In this document: positions 1 to 6,230 of the stretch, in pieces
Layout: each line of letters begins with the position of its first letter
How positions within the stretch are numbered: position 1 is the stretch's first letter
Source of the DNA: CBDUQI01 sp965369325
GTDB lineage: Bacteria > Pseudomonadota > Gammaproteobacteria > Steroidobacterales > JBCBZW01
Length of the DNA stretch: 9,898 bases
Assembly (NCBI GenBank): GCA_965369325.1
Contig: CBDUQI010000219.1
Span: forward strand, 1-9,898
Reading direction: 5' to 3'
Translations under genes and position numbers: made by a program
Notes under the pieces: generated by a model
The model's database searches: none
What the model saw: the letters and a program-made list of their open reading frames with translations, nothing else
Told to the model about the DNA's origin: nothing

Positions 1-782
1 GCACCCGCGAGAATGTGCGCACTCGCGCAATGGCCATCGTTGGCGCGACGATCGGTGGCTCGTTCATCCTATCGCTAGTGCTTGGGCCATTGCTGGCCGC
101 GCAAACTGGCGTGCAGGGGTTGCTGTGGTTGACCGCCGCGCTGGGGGCGATCAGTTTTGTGCTGGTCGCCGCACTAGTGCCGGCAGCCGCGACTGGCCTG
201 GCCCCGGACAGCGGGCTGTCGCTGGCTCGGCTGGGCCGGGTGTTGGGCAATCGCTCGCTCGCTGTCCTTAATACCGGCGTCTTCGTGCTGCATTTTGCGC
301 TGACTGCAGTGTTCGTGACCGTGCCACTCGGCCTGCATGACGTAGGGATCGGGGCGCAGCTGCACTGGAAGATCTATTTGTTCGCCATGCTGGGCTCGCT
401 GCTTGGTACCGTCCCGCTGATTTTGCTAGGCGAGCGACGCCCCGGATTCGCGGCCGGGCCGGTTGCCCTGCTGGCCCTGGCCACTGGCTGTGTCCTGATG
501 GCGCTGTCGGCACCGGGCTGGTCGAGCTCAACGTTGGCCCTGGGCATTTTCTTTGCGGGTTTTAACTACGCCGAAGCCCGTTTTCCTGCGCGTTTGTCGC
601 AGCTAGCGCCCGCTAGTGAGCGCGGGGCGGCCTTTGGCGTCTACGCGACTGCGCAATTTTTGGGGGCATTCGTGGGGGGCTCCGCGGCTGGCGTGCTGCT
701 CGGTAGCCTGGGCCCGGCGTGGGTACTTGGCCTGTGCGCGGCGCTGTTTTTGCTTTGGCTGCCGCTGTCAAAAGTGCTCTAG
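1..782 (+). CDS. MFS transporter, C-terminal part (5' end outside window)
   Basis: This is the C-terminal part of a major facilitator superfamily permease, an inner-membrane secondary transporter; its substrate cannot be told. The first complete codon is at position 3 and the frame is open to the left edge, so the GTG at 15 is not taken as the start. About eight hydrophobic segments are visible, fitting helices 5-12 of a 12-helix permease. The first contains a G-rich stretch ending in LGPLLA, like MFS motif C. The late segment has FNYAEARFPARLSQLAP followed by RGAAFGVYATAQFLGA, a pattern I associate with the YajR-like MFS proteins found beside ssb or uvrA in pseudomonads and relatives. The stop is TAG at 780-782. 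Family is fairly sure; specific function is not. Confidence 0.85.
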   Translation, partial: TRENVRTRAMAIVGATIGGSFILSLVLGPLLAAQTGVQGLLWLTAALGAISFVLVAALVPAAATGLAPDSGLSLARLGRVLGNRSLAVLNTGVFVLHFALTAVFVTVPLGLHDVGIGAQLHWKIYLFAMLGSLLGTVPLILLGERRPGFAAGPVALLALATGCVLMALSAPGWSSSTLALGIFFAGFNYAEARFPARLSQLAPASERGAAFGVYATAQFLGAFVGGSAAGVLLGSLGPAWVLGLCAALFLLWLPLSKVL

Positions 783-799
783 GCAACTACGGGTTGTTT

Positions 800-881
800 G
801 CTCAAATGCGCCCATTGAGCGGGTTGTCAGGTGCAAACGGTTGGATATCCGGCAACTTGTCGTCATTTGAGCGTGTTTTTT
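800..881 (+). terminator. Possible terminator-like inverted repeat downstream of MFS gene
   Basis: GCTCAAATG (800-808) is perfectly complementary to CATTTGAGC (864-872), and a run of six T follows at 876-881. The 55-base interval is long for an intrinsic terminator and contains only weak inner pairing, for example GTTTGC (796-801) against GCAAAC (833-838), which competes with the outer stem. It may end MFS transcription or be an operator; the assignment is weak. Confidence 0.25.
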
Positions 882-895
882 GCGATCCAGATGCA

Positions 896-901
896 TAAAA
901 T
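896..901 (+). promoter_or_regulatory. Candidate -10 element (TAAAAT) before the structured region
   Basis: TAAAAT at 896-901 differs from TATAAT at one position and would place a transcription start near 907-909, exactly where the long helix at 909-1032 begins. No good -35 hexamer lies 16-18 bases upstream, so the support is this coincidence plus the local A/T richness. Confidence 0.25.
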
Positions 902-908
902 AGCGGGT

Positions 909-1088
909 TCTTCGGTGCATGCTTGTCAGGTCTGTGATCTCAGGTAGCGCGCATGCCCTCCTAACGGCGGGCGAGCAGCGCTGGTTGATCCGCCGGAACG
1001 GTCCCCGGACCATCTCCTGACAGGCCCGAAGGCGACTTCAAATAGGTTGAAGTCCACCCTCATCAGCCGCGCCGCGACTGTTGAGGGT
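909..1088 (+). ncRNA. Candidate structured RNA or ssb 5' leader, three adjacent helices
   Basis: The region tiles into three helices with single-base linkers at 1033 and 1055. Helix 1 pairs 909-915 with 1026-1032 (CTTCGG/CCGAAG plus one G-U) and, after a 5-base bulge (916-920), GCTTGTCAGG (921-930) with CCTGACAGGC (1016-1025, one G-U). It encloses 85 bases with a 7-bp hairpin (965-971/989-995, including one G-U) and a 4-bp hairpin (1000-1003/1008-1011). Helix 2 is a perfect 8-bp hairpin, GACTTCAA (1034-1041) with TTGAAGTC (1047-1054) and a 5-base loop. Helix 3 pairs ACCCTCA (1056-1062) with TGAGGGT (1082-1088), with further pairing inside. It matches no RNA family I recognise. It could be an independent small RNA or a cis leader of ssb. 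Pairing was worked out by eye, with no folding energy or alignment. Confidence 0.4.
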
Positions 1089-1144
1089 TCCGCAGGTGGC
1101 GCATTGGCGTCGCTTCGGCTTTAGCGGTTTGTTTTACATAGCAT

Positions 1145-1160
1145 CGGCAGTAGGCTGCCG
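1145..1160 (+). promoter_or_regulatory. Hairpin just upstream of the ssb ribosome binding site
   Basis: CGGCAG (1145-1150) and CTGCCG (1155-1160) form a perfect 6-bp stem with a TAGG loop. It ends 8 bases before the AGGAG at 1169-1173, so in the mRNA it would sit beside the ribosome binding site without covering it. Confidence 0.4.
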
Positions 1161-1178
1161 GGCTACGCAGGAGAGGTT

Positions 1179-1661
1179 ATGGCTAGGGGCATTAATAAAG
1201 TCATTCTGGTGGGCAACTTGGGCGCAGACCCAGAGACCCGTTACATGCCCAGCGGCGGTGCGGTGACCAATGTGCGCCTCGCCACCAGCGAGTCATGGAA
1301 AGACCGTAACACCGGTGAGCAGCAAGAGCGTACGGAATGGCACCGAGTTGCGATGTTTGGGCGTTTGGCGGAGATAGCCGCTGAGTATCTGCGCAAGGGT
1401 TCGCAGATCTACGTCGAAGGACGCATACGTACACGCAAATGGCAGGACAACCAGGGCGCCGACCGTTACAGCACCGAAATCGTGGCCAACGAGATGCAAA
1501 TGCTCGGCGGGCGCGGTGGCGGTGGTGGCATGTCAGATTCTGGCTTCCCGCCGGACATGGGCGACCCCGGTCCGAGCGAAGCGCCCCGGTCGGGTGGCGG
1601 TTCAGCACCGTCAGCACCAGCACCAAAAAAAGACGAATTCGACGACGATATCCCCTTTTAG
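1179..1661 (+). CDS. ssb: Single-stranded DNA-binding protein SSB
   Basis: SSB binds and protects single-stranded DNA in replication, repair and recombination, normally as a homotetramer, and recruits partners through its C-terminal tip. The 160-residue protein has an OB fold over about residues 4-110, with the DNA-stacking aromatics at the same numbers as in E. coli SSB: W40, W54, F60 and W88; the H55 needed for tetramer stability is also present. A Gly/Ser/Pro-rich disordered linker (about 111-150) leads to the canonical acidic tip DEFDDDIPF. The linker is somewhat shorter than in E. coli (178 residues in total). The ATG at 1179 follows AGGAG (1169-1173) at 5-base spacing, and the protein begins MARGINKVILVGNLG as in the family. 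No LexA-type operator was found upstream. Confidence 0.98.
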   Translation: MARGINKVILVGNLGADPETRYMPSGGAVTNVRLATSESWKDRNTGEQQERTEWHRVAMFGRLAEIAAEYLRKGSQIYVEGRIRTRKWQDNQGADRYSTEIVANEMQMLGGRGGGGGMSDSGFPPDMGDPGPSEAPRSGGGSAPSAPAPKKDEFDDDIPF

Positions 1662-1711
1662 CGTATCTGCACGTACTGTCCGCAGCCGACCGTTGGCTGG
1701 GTGATTGGGTG

Positions 1712-1738
1712 GTGGCCGCCCTGGGGTTTGGCCGCCAC
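1712..1738 (+). terminator. Hairpin after ssb, possible weak terminator
   Basis: GTGGC (1712-1716) pairs with GCCAC (1734-1738); after a C/C mismatch, GCC (1718-1720) pairs with GGC (1730-1732) around a 9-base loop. The stem is GC-rich and well placed between ssb and sat, but no T run follows, so termination would be weak or depend on another factor. Confidence 0.3.
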
Positions 1739-1757
1739 GGGCGGATACGCGCTAACT

Positions 1758-1786
1758 TTGATTCACTGCACAAAATAACGATAGAC
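1758..1786 (+). promoter_or_regulatory. Weak candidate promoter for the sulfate-activation gene
   Basis: TTGATT (1758-1763) resembles a -35 element, and 17 bases later ATAGAC (1781-1786) is a poor -10. The segment 1755-1785 is the most A/T-rich part of the ssb-sat gap, as expected for a promoter, but this -10 would leave almost no leader before the ribosome binding site at 1790-1796. A CysB site, usual at cysteine-regulon promoters of enterics, cannot be recognised because its motif is loose. Confidence 0.2.
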
Positions 1787-1802
1787 CTCAAGGAAGCCAG
1801 CA

Positions 1803-3515
1803 ATGTCTGACCTGATCCAGCCGCACGGCGGCGTACTACAGGACCTGTACCTCCCCGACGACCAGCTCGATGTCCAAAAACAAAAAGCGCTGGAGTACCC
1901 GTCCTGGGACCTGACCCCCCGCCAGATTTGCGATGTCGAACTGGTATTGAACGGTGCATTCTCACCGCTTAATGGCGTGCTCGGGCGCGCTGATTATGAG
2001 AGCGTGTTGAACGAGATGCGCCTCACTAGCGGCGTGCTGTGGCCCATGCCCATCACCCTGGATGTGTCTGAGGCATTTGCCAAGACCATCGGCGAGGGCT
2101 CGAGTGTGGCCCTGCGCGACCAGGAAGGCGTGATGGTCGCGGTGCTCGAAGTCAGCGATATCTGGGAGCCGGATAAAGGGCTGGAGGCGAGGAAGGTATT
2201 TGGGTCTGATGACCTCGCGCACCCTGCAGTCGCCTACCTGATGGAGCAAGCCAACCCGGTTTACATAGGCGGCCGCCTGATTGGTTGCCAGCCGCCGATG
2301 CACTACGACTTTAAACATTTGCGCGATTCACCCGCTGAGTTGCGCGCCCGCTTCGAGAAGCTGGGCTGGCGCAAGGTAGTTGCGTTCCAAACGCGTAACC
2401 CCATGCACCGTGCGCATCAGGAGCTGACCTTCCGCGCGGCTAAACGGGTTGAGGCCAACTTGCTGATCCATCCGGTGGTCGGGCTGACCAAACCCGGTGA
2501 CATCGATCACTTCACCCGCGTGCGTTGCTATGAGCACCTGTTGCCGCAGTATCCGGACCAGACCACCGCGCTGTCATTGCTGCCGCTGGCCATGCGTATG
2601 GCTGGCCCGCGCGAGGCCCTATGGCACTGCCTGGTGCGCAAGAACTTTGGTTGCACGCACTTTATTGTGGGTCGCGATCACGCCGGCCCGGGCAAAGACA
2701 GCACCGGCGAGGATTTTTACGGCCCGTACGACGCGCAGGAAATGGTGACGAAGTACGAGGACGAGATTGGCATCGAGATGGTACCGTTTAAAATGGTGGT
2801 CTACGTCGAGAACAAGGCGCAATACGTGCCGCAGGACCAGACCAGCGAGGACGATACCATTCTTAGTATCTCGGGGACCGAGGTGCGCCGGCGTCTGGCC
2901 GAGGGGCTGGATATTCCAGAGTGGTTCTCCTACCCGCACGTGGTCGAGGAGCTGCGCAAGACGCACCCGCCGCGGCATAAGCAGGGCTTTACGGTGTTTT
3001 TCACCGGTCTGTCTGGTTCGGGCAAATCCACGATCGCGAACGCCTTAATGGTGAAGCTGATGGAAATGGGAGGCCGTCAGGTCACCCTGCTGGATGGCGA
3101 TGTGGTACGTCAGCATTTGTCCAGCGAGCTGGGCTTCTCGCGCGAGCACCGCGATTTGAACATCAAGCGCATTGGCTACGTGGCCAGCGAGATTACCAAA
3201 AACGGTGGTATCGCGATCTGTGCGCCGATTGCCCCGTACACCGCAACCCGGCGTCAGGTGCGCGAGATGATCCAGGCGGGCGGCGGCTTTATCGAGGTGC
3301 ATGTGGCTACCCCGCTTGAGGTTTGTGAGGCGCGTGATCGCAAAGGGCTTTACGCCAAGGCGCGCGCTGGCATCATCAAAGAGTTCACGGGCATTAGCGA
3401 TCCGTACGAGGAGCCGAAGACTCCGGAGTTGGCCATCGATACGGTGGGCACAACCCCCGACCATGCGGCCCACCGCGTGGTCGTCAAGCTCGAGAGTCTG
3501 GGCTTTATTAAGTAA
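1803..3515 (+). CDS. Bifunctional sulfate adenylyltransferase / adenylylsulfate kinase
   Basis: This 570-residue cytoplasmic enzyme makes APS from sulfate and ATP, then phosphorylates APS to PAPS. Residues 1-165 are the PUA-like N domain of single-chain ATP sulfurylase (Sat type, not the CysD/CysN type). The catalytic domain (about 170-385) carries QTRNPMHRAH (196-205, the HxxH nucleotide motif), GRDHAGPG (290-297) and ISGTEVR (356-362). The APS kinase domain (about 394-570) has Walker A GLSGSGKST (402-410), DGDVVR (431-436) and KGLYAKARAG (514-523). An intact P-loop argues for an active kinase, unlike the regulatory domain of fungal ATP sulfurylase. The residue matching the phosphorylatable Ser109 of E. 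coli CysC is Ala477. AAGGAAG (1790-1796) precedes the ATG by 6 bases. No dsr, apr or other sulfur gene is nearby, so an assimilatory role is inferred. It would be named sat-cysC; no standard single symbol is given. Confidence 0.95.
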   Translation: MSDLIQPHGGVLQDLYLPDDQLDVQKQKALEYPSWDLTPRQICDVELVLNGAFSPLNGVLGRADYESVLNEMRLTSGVLWPMPITLDVSEAFAKTIGEGSSVALRDQEGVMVAVLEVSDIWEPDKGLEARKVFGSDDLAHPAVAYLMEQANPVYIGGRLIGCQPPMHYDFKHLRDSPAELRARFEKLGWRKVVAFQTRNPMHRAHQELTFRAAKRVEANLLIHPVVGLTKPGDIDHFTRVRCYEHLLPQYPDQTTALSLLPLAMRMAGPREALWHCLVRKNFGCTHFIVGRDHAGPGKDSTGEDFYGPYDAQEMVTKYEDEIGIEMVPFKMVVYVENKAQYVPQDQTSEDDTILSISGTEVRRRLAEGLDIPEWFSYPHVVEELRKTHPPRHKQGFTVFFTGLSGSGKSTIANALMVKLMEMGGRQVTLLDGDVVRQHLSSELGFSREHRDLNIKRIGYVASEITKNGGIAICAPIAPYTATRRQVREMIQAGGGFIEVHVATPLEVCEARDRKGLYAKARAGIIKEFTGISDPYEEPKTPELAIDTVGTTPDHAAHRVVVKLESLGFIK

Positions 3516-3537
3516 AATCCACAAGCGTCATTGCGGG

Positions 3538-3557
3538 CGCCAGCCATCGGGCTGGCG
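3538..3557 (+). repeat. Perfect 8-bp hairpin after the sulfate-activation gene
   Basis: CGCCAGCC (3538-3545) and GGCTGGCG (3550-3557) form a perfect stem with a 4-base loop, 22 bases past the stop codon. No T run follows directly; it lies only 4 bases from the next, stronger terminator hairpin and may protect the mRNA 3' end or assist termination. Confidence 0.55.
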
Positions 3558-3561
3558 TATG

Positions 3562-3601
3562 AAAATGCCCGGGCCAATGCAGTGGTTCGGGCATTTTTCT
3601 T
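3562..3601 (+). terminator. Strong intrinsic terminator after the sulfate-activation gene
   Basis: AAAATGCCCG (3562-3571) is perfectly complementary to CGGGCATTTT (3588-3597). The stem can continue inward by four pairs, two of them G-U, leaving an 8-base loop, and the sequence runs on as TTTTTCTT (3594-3601). The A run on the 5' side means it could also terminate transcription from the opposite strand. It separates the sulfate gene from the miaB operon. Confidence 0.88.
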
Positions 3602-3628
3602 GTATATTTAGGCGCCTATCGCTACATT

Positions 3629-3646
3629 GCGGGCGCACGAGCCCGC
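3629..3646 (+). repeat. Hairpin within a repeated 12-base block
   Basis: GCGGGC (3629-3634) pairs perfectly with GCCCGC (3641-3646) around a 6-base loop. Its 5' arm lies inside CATTGCGGGCGC (3625-3636), which occurs identically at 3529-3540, where it overlaps the 5' arm of the hairpin at 3538-3557. The two copies flank the terminator. Confidence 0.5.
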
Positions 3647-3666
3647 CCAGAGCACCCCTGGTCTGG

Positions 3667-3695
3667 ATCAGGCCGGGCGACGGTCGGGGCCTGAT
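3667..3695 (+). promoter_or_regulatory. 8-bp inverted repeat upstream of miaB
   Basis: ATCAGGCC (3667-3674) and GGCCTGAT (3688-3695) are perfectly complementary across a 13-base GC-rich interval. The second arm ends five bases before the TAAGAT candidate -10, so the element could be a protein operator or, if transcription starts upstream, a leader hairpin. No T run follows. Confidence 0.4.
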
Positions 3696-3757
3696 ACGCC
3701 TAAGATAAGATCAAAGCCTTCCAACAGAGATACCGCAGATCACCGCTAGAGGACGCC

Positions 3758-5137
3758 ATGCCAGGCAAGTTGTACATCAAAACTTATGGCTGCCAGATGA
3801 ACGAGTACGATTCTGCGCGCATGCTGGACGTATTGCGTGAATCGCACGGTCTGGAGTTAACCGATGAGCCGGGCGAGGCCGATGTGGCGCTATTTAACAC
3901 CTGCTCCATTCGCGAGAAAGCACAGGAGAAGGTGTTCTCTGAACTGGGTCGCTGGCGTCAGTGGAAGCAGGCGCGGCCACATCTGGTGATTGGTGTCGGC
4001 GGCTGCGTGGCCAGCCAGGAAGGCGAGGCAATTACCCGGCGCGCGCCGTTCGTCGACATGGTGTTTGGTCCGCAGACACTGCACCGCCTGCCCGAGATGC
4101 TGAGCGATGCCCGCAAGGGTCGCCAGGTGGTGGACATCAGCTTCCCGGAAATCGAAAAATTTGACCGCCTGCCCGAACCGCGGGCCAGCGGCGCGACGGC
4201 GTTTGTCTCCATTATGGAAGGGTGTAGCAAGTTCTGCAGCTTCTGTGTGGTGCCCTATACCCGGGGCCAGGAAGTGAGCCGCCCGTTCGATGATGTGATC
4301 GCCGAGATTGTGGTGTTGGCTGAGCAGGGCGTGCGCGAGGTGAATTTGCTGGGTCAGAACGTGAATGCGTATCTGGGACCGATGCATGACGGTAGCAAAG
4401 CCGATCTGGGGACACTGATTTACTATACTGCCGGTATCGACGGCATTGATCGGATCCGTTTTACCACCTCGCATCCGGTCGAGTTCAGCGATTCGCTTAT
4501 CCGTGCGTATGCCGAAGTGCCGCAGTTGGCCAACTACCTGCACCTGCCGGTGCAGAGTGGGTCTGATCGGATTTTGAATTTAATGAAACGCGGCTACACC
4601 GCGATCGAGTACAAAAGCCGTATCGCGAAGTTGCGCGAGGTACGTCCGGATATCTCGATCTCATCGGATTTTATCGTCGGCTTCCCGGGCGAGACCGACA
4701 AGGACTTTCAGGCCACCATGGACCTGATCGCGCAAGTGGCGTTTGATCAGTCGTTCAGCTTTATATACAGTGCGCGCCCCGGCACGCCTGCCGCTGGGTT
4801 GGTTGATGAGGTGCCGGCGGCTGAAAAAGCGCAGCGCCTGAAGCTGCTGCAGCAGCGCCTGAACACCCAGGCCATGCGGATCAGCCAGTCGATGGTCGGC
4901 ACGGTGCAGCGGGTACTGGTTGAAAAACCGTCCAAGAAGAGCGATCAGCAGATGTCCGGGCGCACCGAGAACAATCGCTGGGTGAATTTCGATGCCCCCG
5001 CCTCAGTGATCGGTGAGTTTGTGGACGTGAGCATTACCGAAGCGCTGCCTAACTCATTGCGTGGTCGTATGCAGGCAGGTGCGCCGATCGGTGCCCCGTC
5101 TGCGCACGCCGACGTTGCAGCGACTGCTAACGTTTGA
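3758..5137 (+). CDS. miaB: tRNA-2-methylthio-N6-dimethylallyladenosine synthase MiaB
   Basis: MiaB is a cytoplasmic radical-SAM methylthiotransferase that converts i6A37 to ms2i6A37 in tRNAs reading codons that start with U. The 459-residue protein has the N-terminal UPF0004 domain with its three auxiliary-cluster cysteines C12 (YGCQMN), C49 (NTCSIR) and C83 (GCVAS); the radical-SAM CxxxCxxC at C156, C160 and C163; and a C-terminal TRAM domain (about 380-440) for tRNA binding. PVQSGSD (264-270) and GFPGET (308-313) are further family motifs. An Ala/Pro-rich tail of about 18 residues follows TRAM. The ATG at 3758 has AGAGGA (3748-3753) four bases upstream and gives the canonical start MPGKLYIKTYGCQMN. 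It is the first gene of the proposed operon, 242 bases past the preceding gene and behind a strong terminator. Confidence 0.98.
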   Translation: MPGKLYIKTYGCQMNEYDSARMLDVLRESHGLELTDEPGEADVALFNTCSIREKAQEKVFSELGRWRQWKQARPHLVIGVGGCVASQEGEAITRRAPFVDMVFGPQTLHRLPEMLSDARKGRQVVDISFPEIEKFDRLPEPRASGATAFVSIMEGCSKFCSFCVVPYTRGQEVSRPFDDVIAEIVVLAEQGVREVNLLGQNVNAYLGPMHDGSKADLGTLIYYTAGIDGIDRIRFTTSHPVEFSDSLIRAYAEVPQLANYLHLPVQSGSDRILNLMKRGYTAIEYKSRIAKLREVRPDISISSDFIVGFPGETDKDFQATMDLIAQVAFDQSFSFIYSARPGTPAAGLVDEVPAAEKAQRLKLLQQRLNTQAMRISQSMVGTVQRVLVEKPSKKSDQQMSGRTENNRWVNFDAPASVIGEFVDVSITEALPNSLRGRMQAGAPIGAPSAHADVAATANV

Positions 5138-5174
5138 GTCCAGCGCACCGCCCGCCTTGCCGGGCCGCCGATGC

Positions 5175-6230
5175 ATGAGTAAGCAAACAGAGTCGTACCT
5201 GACCTTAGAGCCGCCGGACAACGCGCGGCTGGCGAATCTGTGTGGCCAGTTGGATGAGCACTTACGCCAGATTGAAACCCGTCTGGGGGTACAGATTGGC
5301 AATCGCGGCAATCGTTTTCGCATCAGCGGTGAGGCGACGGCGACGGCTGCCGCACGGCGGGTGCTTAACCAGTTGTTCGCGCTGACTGAATCCGAAGACC
5401 TTAACCCCAGCCGAATCCACTTTGCATTGCAGGAGCACTGGATGGCGGACGAGAACACAACACCGGAGCACGACGCCCCGGCGGGCGATGCGCCACCGGC
5501 ACAGCACGAAGCGCCGCAAGAGGAGGTGATCGTCCGTGCCGGTCGGGTCACCATCCGCGCACGCGGTCCCAATCAGCGGCGTTATCTGCAGAGCATTCAA
5601 AGCGCAGACCTGAATTTTGGCGTTGGCCCGGCAGGCACCGGCAAAACCTATTTGGCGGTGGCGGCGGCCGTGGCGGCGTTGGATGCCGATCAGGTGCGCC
5701 GGCTAGTACTGGTGCGCCCGGCAGTGGAGGCGGGCGAGCGGCTGGGCTTTCTGCCCGGCGACATGTCACAGAAAGTGGACCCTTATCTGCGCCCAATTTA
5801 CGATGCGCTTTATGAGATGCTCGGGTTCGATCGGGTGGCGCGTTTGATGGAACGCAATGTCATCGAGGTGGCGCCGCTGGCATTCATGCGCGGGCGCAGC
5901 CTGAACGAGTCCTATGTGATTCTGGATGAAGCCCAGAACACCACCATCGCGCAGATGAAAATGTTCCTGACCCGTATCGGCTTTGGCACCCGCGCAGTCG
6001 TCACCGGCGATGTCACCCAAACCGATCTGCCCCGCGAGCACCTGTCCGGGCTGCGACATGCGCTGCGGATCCTGCCGGAGGTGTCCGGCGTGCGGGTCAC
6101 ACGCTTTACCGTGCGCGACGTGGTACGCCACCCACTGGTGCAGCGTATTGTGCGTGCGTACGAAGCCGATCAAAGCGGCCCGGGTGAGCGGCCGCGCAGC
6201 GGCGGTGGTCATTCCGGTAGCTCGGCATGA
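5175..6230 (+). CDS. ybeZ: PhoH-like ATPase YbeZ
   Basis: This is a 351-residue P-loop ATPase of the PhoH family; YbeZ works with the neighbouring YbeY in rRNA maturation and is thought to be an RNA-linked ATPase or helicase. The N-terminal part (about 1-90) starts LTLEPPDNARL as in E. coli YbeZ and resembles a small RNA-binding domain. A Pro/Glu/Ala-rich linker (about 92-117) leads to the ATPase with Walker A GPAGTGKT (151-158), RPAVEAGERLGFLPGD (181-196), Walker B VILDEAQ (248-254) and VVTGDVTQTDLP (275-286). The open frame extends 38 codons upstream to a GTG at 5061 inside miaB, but family alignment favours the ATG at 5175, 37 bases after the miaB stop. A second ATG at 5171 is out of frame. 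No clear Shine-Dalgarno sequence precedes 5175, so coupled translation from miaB is possible. The C-terminal 18 residues are a Gly/Ser/Arg-rich tail. Confidence 0.95.
   Translation: MSKQTESYLTLEPPDNARLANLCGQLDEHLRQIETRLGVQIGNRGNRFRISGEATATAAARRVLNQLFALTESEDLNPSRIHFALQEHWMADENTTPEHDAPAGDAPPAQHEAPQEEVIVRAGRVTIRARGPNQRRYLQSIQSADLNFGVGPAGTGKTYLAVAAAVAALDADQVRRLVLVRPAVEAGERLGFLPGDMSQKVDPYLRPIYDALYEMLGFDRVARLMERNVIEVAPLAFMRGRSLNESYVILDEAQNTTIAQMKMFLTRIGFGTRAVVTGDVTQTDLPREHLSGLRHALRILPEVSGVRVTRFTVRDVVRHPLVQRIVRAYEADQSGPGERPRSGGGHSGSSA

Larger units (their letters stand above)
783..1178. other. 396-base intergenic region between MFS gene and ssb
   Basis: No open frame here has a convincing start, ribosome binding site or recognisable protein. 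The sequence instead holds many inverted repeats: a 9-base pair at 800-808/864-872 followed by six T, a series of helices covering 909-1088, a small hairpin at 1111-1126 with a T-rich flank, and a perfect 6-bp hairpin at 1145-1160 just before the ssb ribosome binding site. The ssb promoter must be within or upstream of this region, but no clear -35/-10 pair can be named. Confidence 0.7.
3602..3757 (+). promoter_or_regulatory. miaB upstream region with hairpins; promoter expected here
   Basis: Because a strong terminator lies directly upstream, the promoter of the miaB operon should fall in this stretch. Possible -10 elements are TATATT (3603-3608) and the overlapping TAAGAT copies (3701-3706, 3706-3711), but none has a good -35 at normal spacing, so no promoter is named. 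Two inverted repeats lie here and are listed separately. Confidence 0.45.

Noticed and set aside
15..17. GTG as the start of the MFS gene
   Set aside because: The frame stays open to the left edge, and a protein from 15 would lack the first helices of the MFS fold; the gene simply starts outside the window.
909..1088. 6S, SRP (4.5S), tmRNA or RNase P RNA identity for the structured region
   Set aside because: The conserved cores of these RNAs (for example the GGAAGGAAGCAGCC region of 4.5S RNA) are absent, and 6S normally lies between zapA and ygfA.
1155..1170. CTG-N10-CAG upstream of ssb as a LexA box
   Set aside because: The spacing fits, but the centre is GC-rich (CCGGGCTACG) rather than the AT-rich core of LexA sites, and the first half is part of a hairpin arm.
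1201..1965. 254-codon minus-strand open frame across ssb and the start of the sulfate gene
   Set aside because: It spans two well-supported genes on the other strand, has no recognisable domain and is rich in Arg/Pro, as expected for an antisense shadow of GC-rich coding DNA.
3890..4543. 217-codon minus-strand open frame inside miaB
   Set aside because: It is fully antisense to the conserved core of miaB and shows no recognisable domain.
5061..5174. N-terminal extension of ybeZ from the GTG at 5061
   Set aside because: It would overlap miaB by 77 bases and add residues absent from the family; MSKQTESYLTLEPPDNARL at 5175 lines up with known YbeZ starts.
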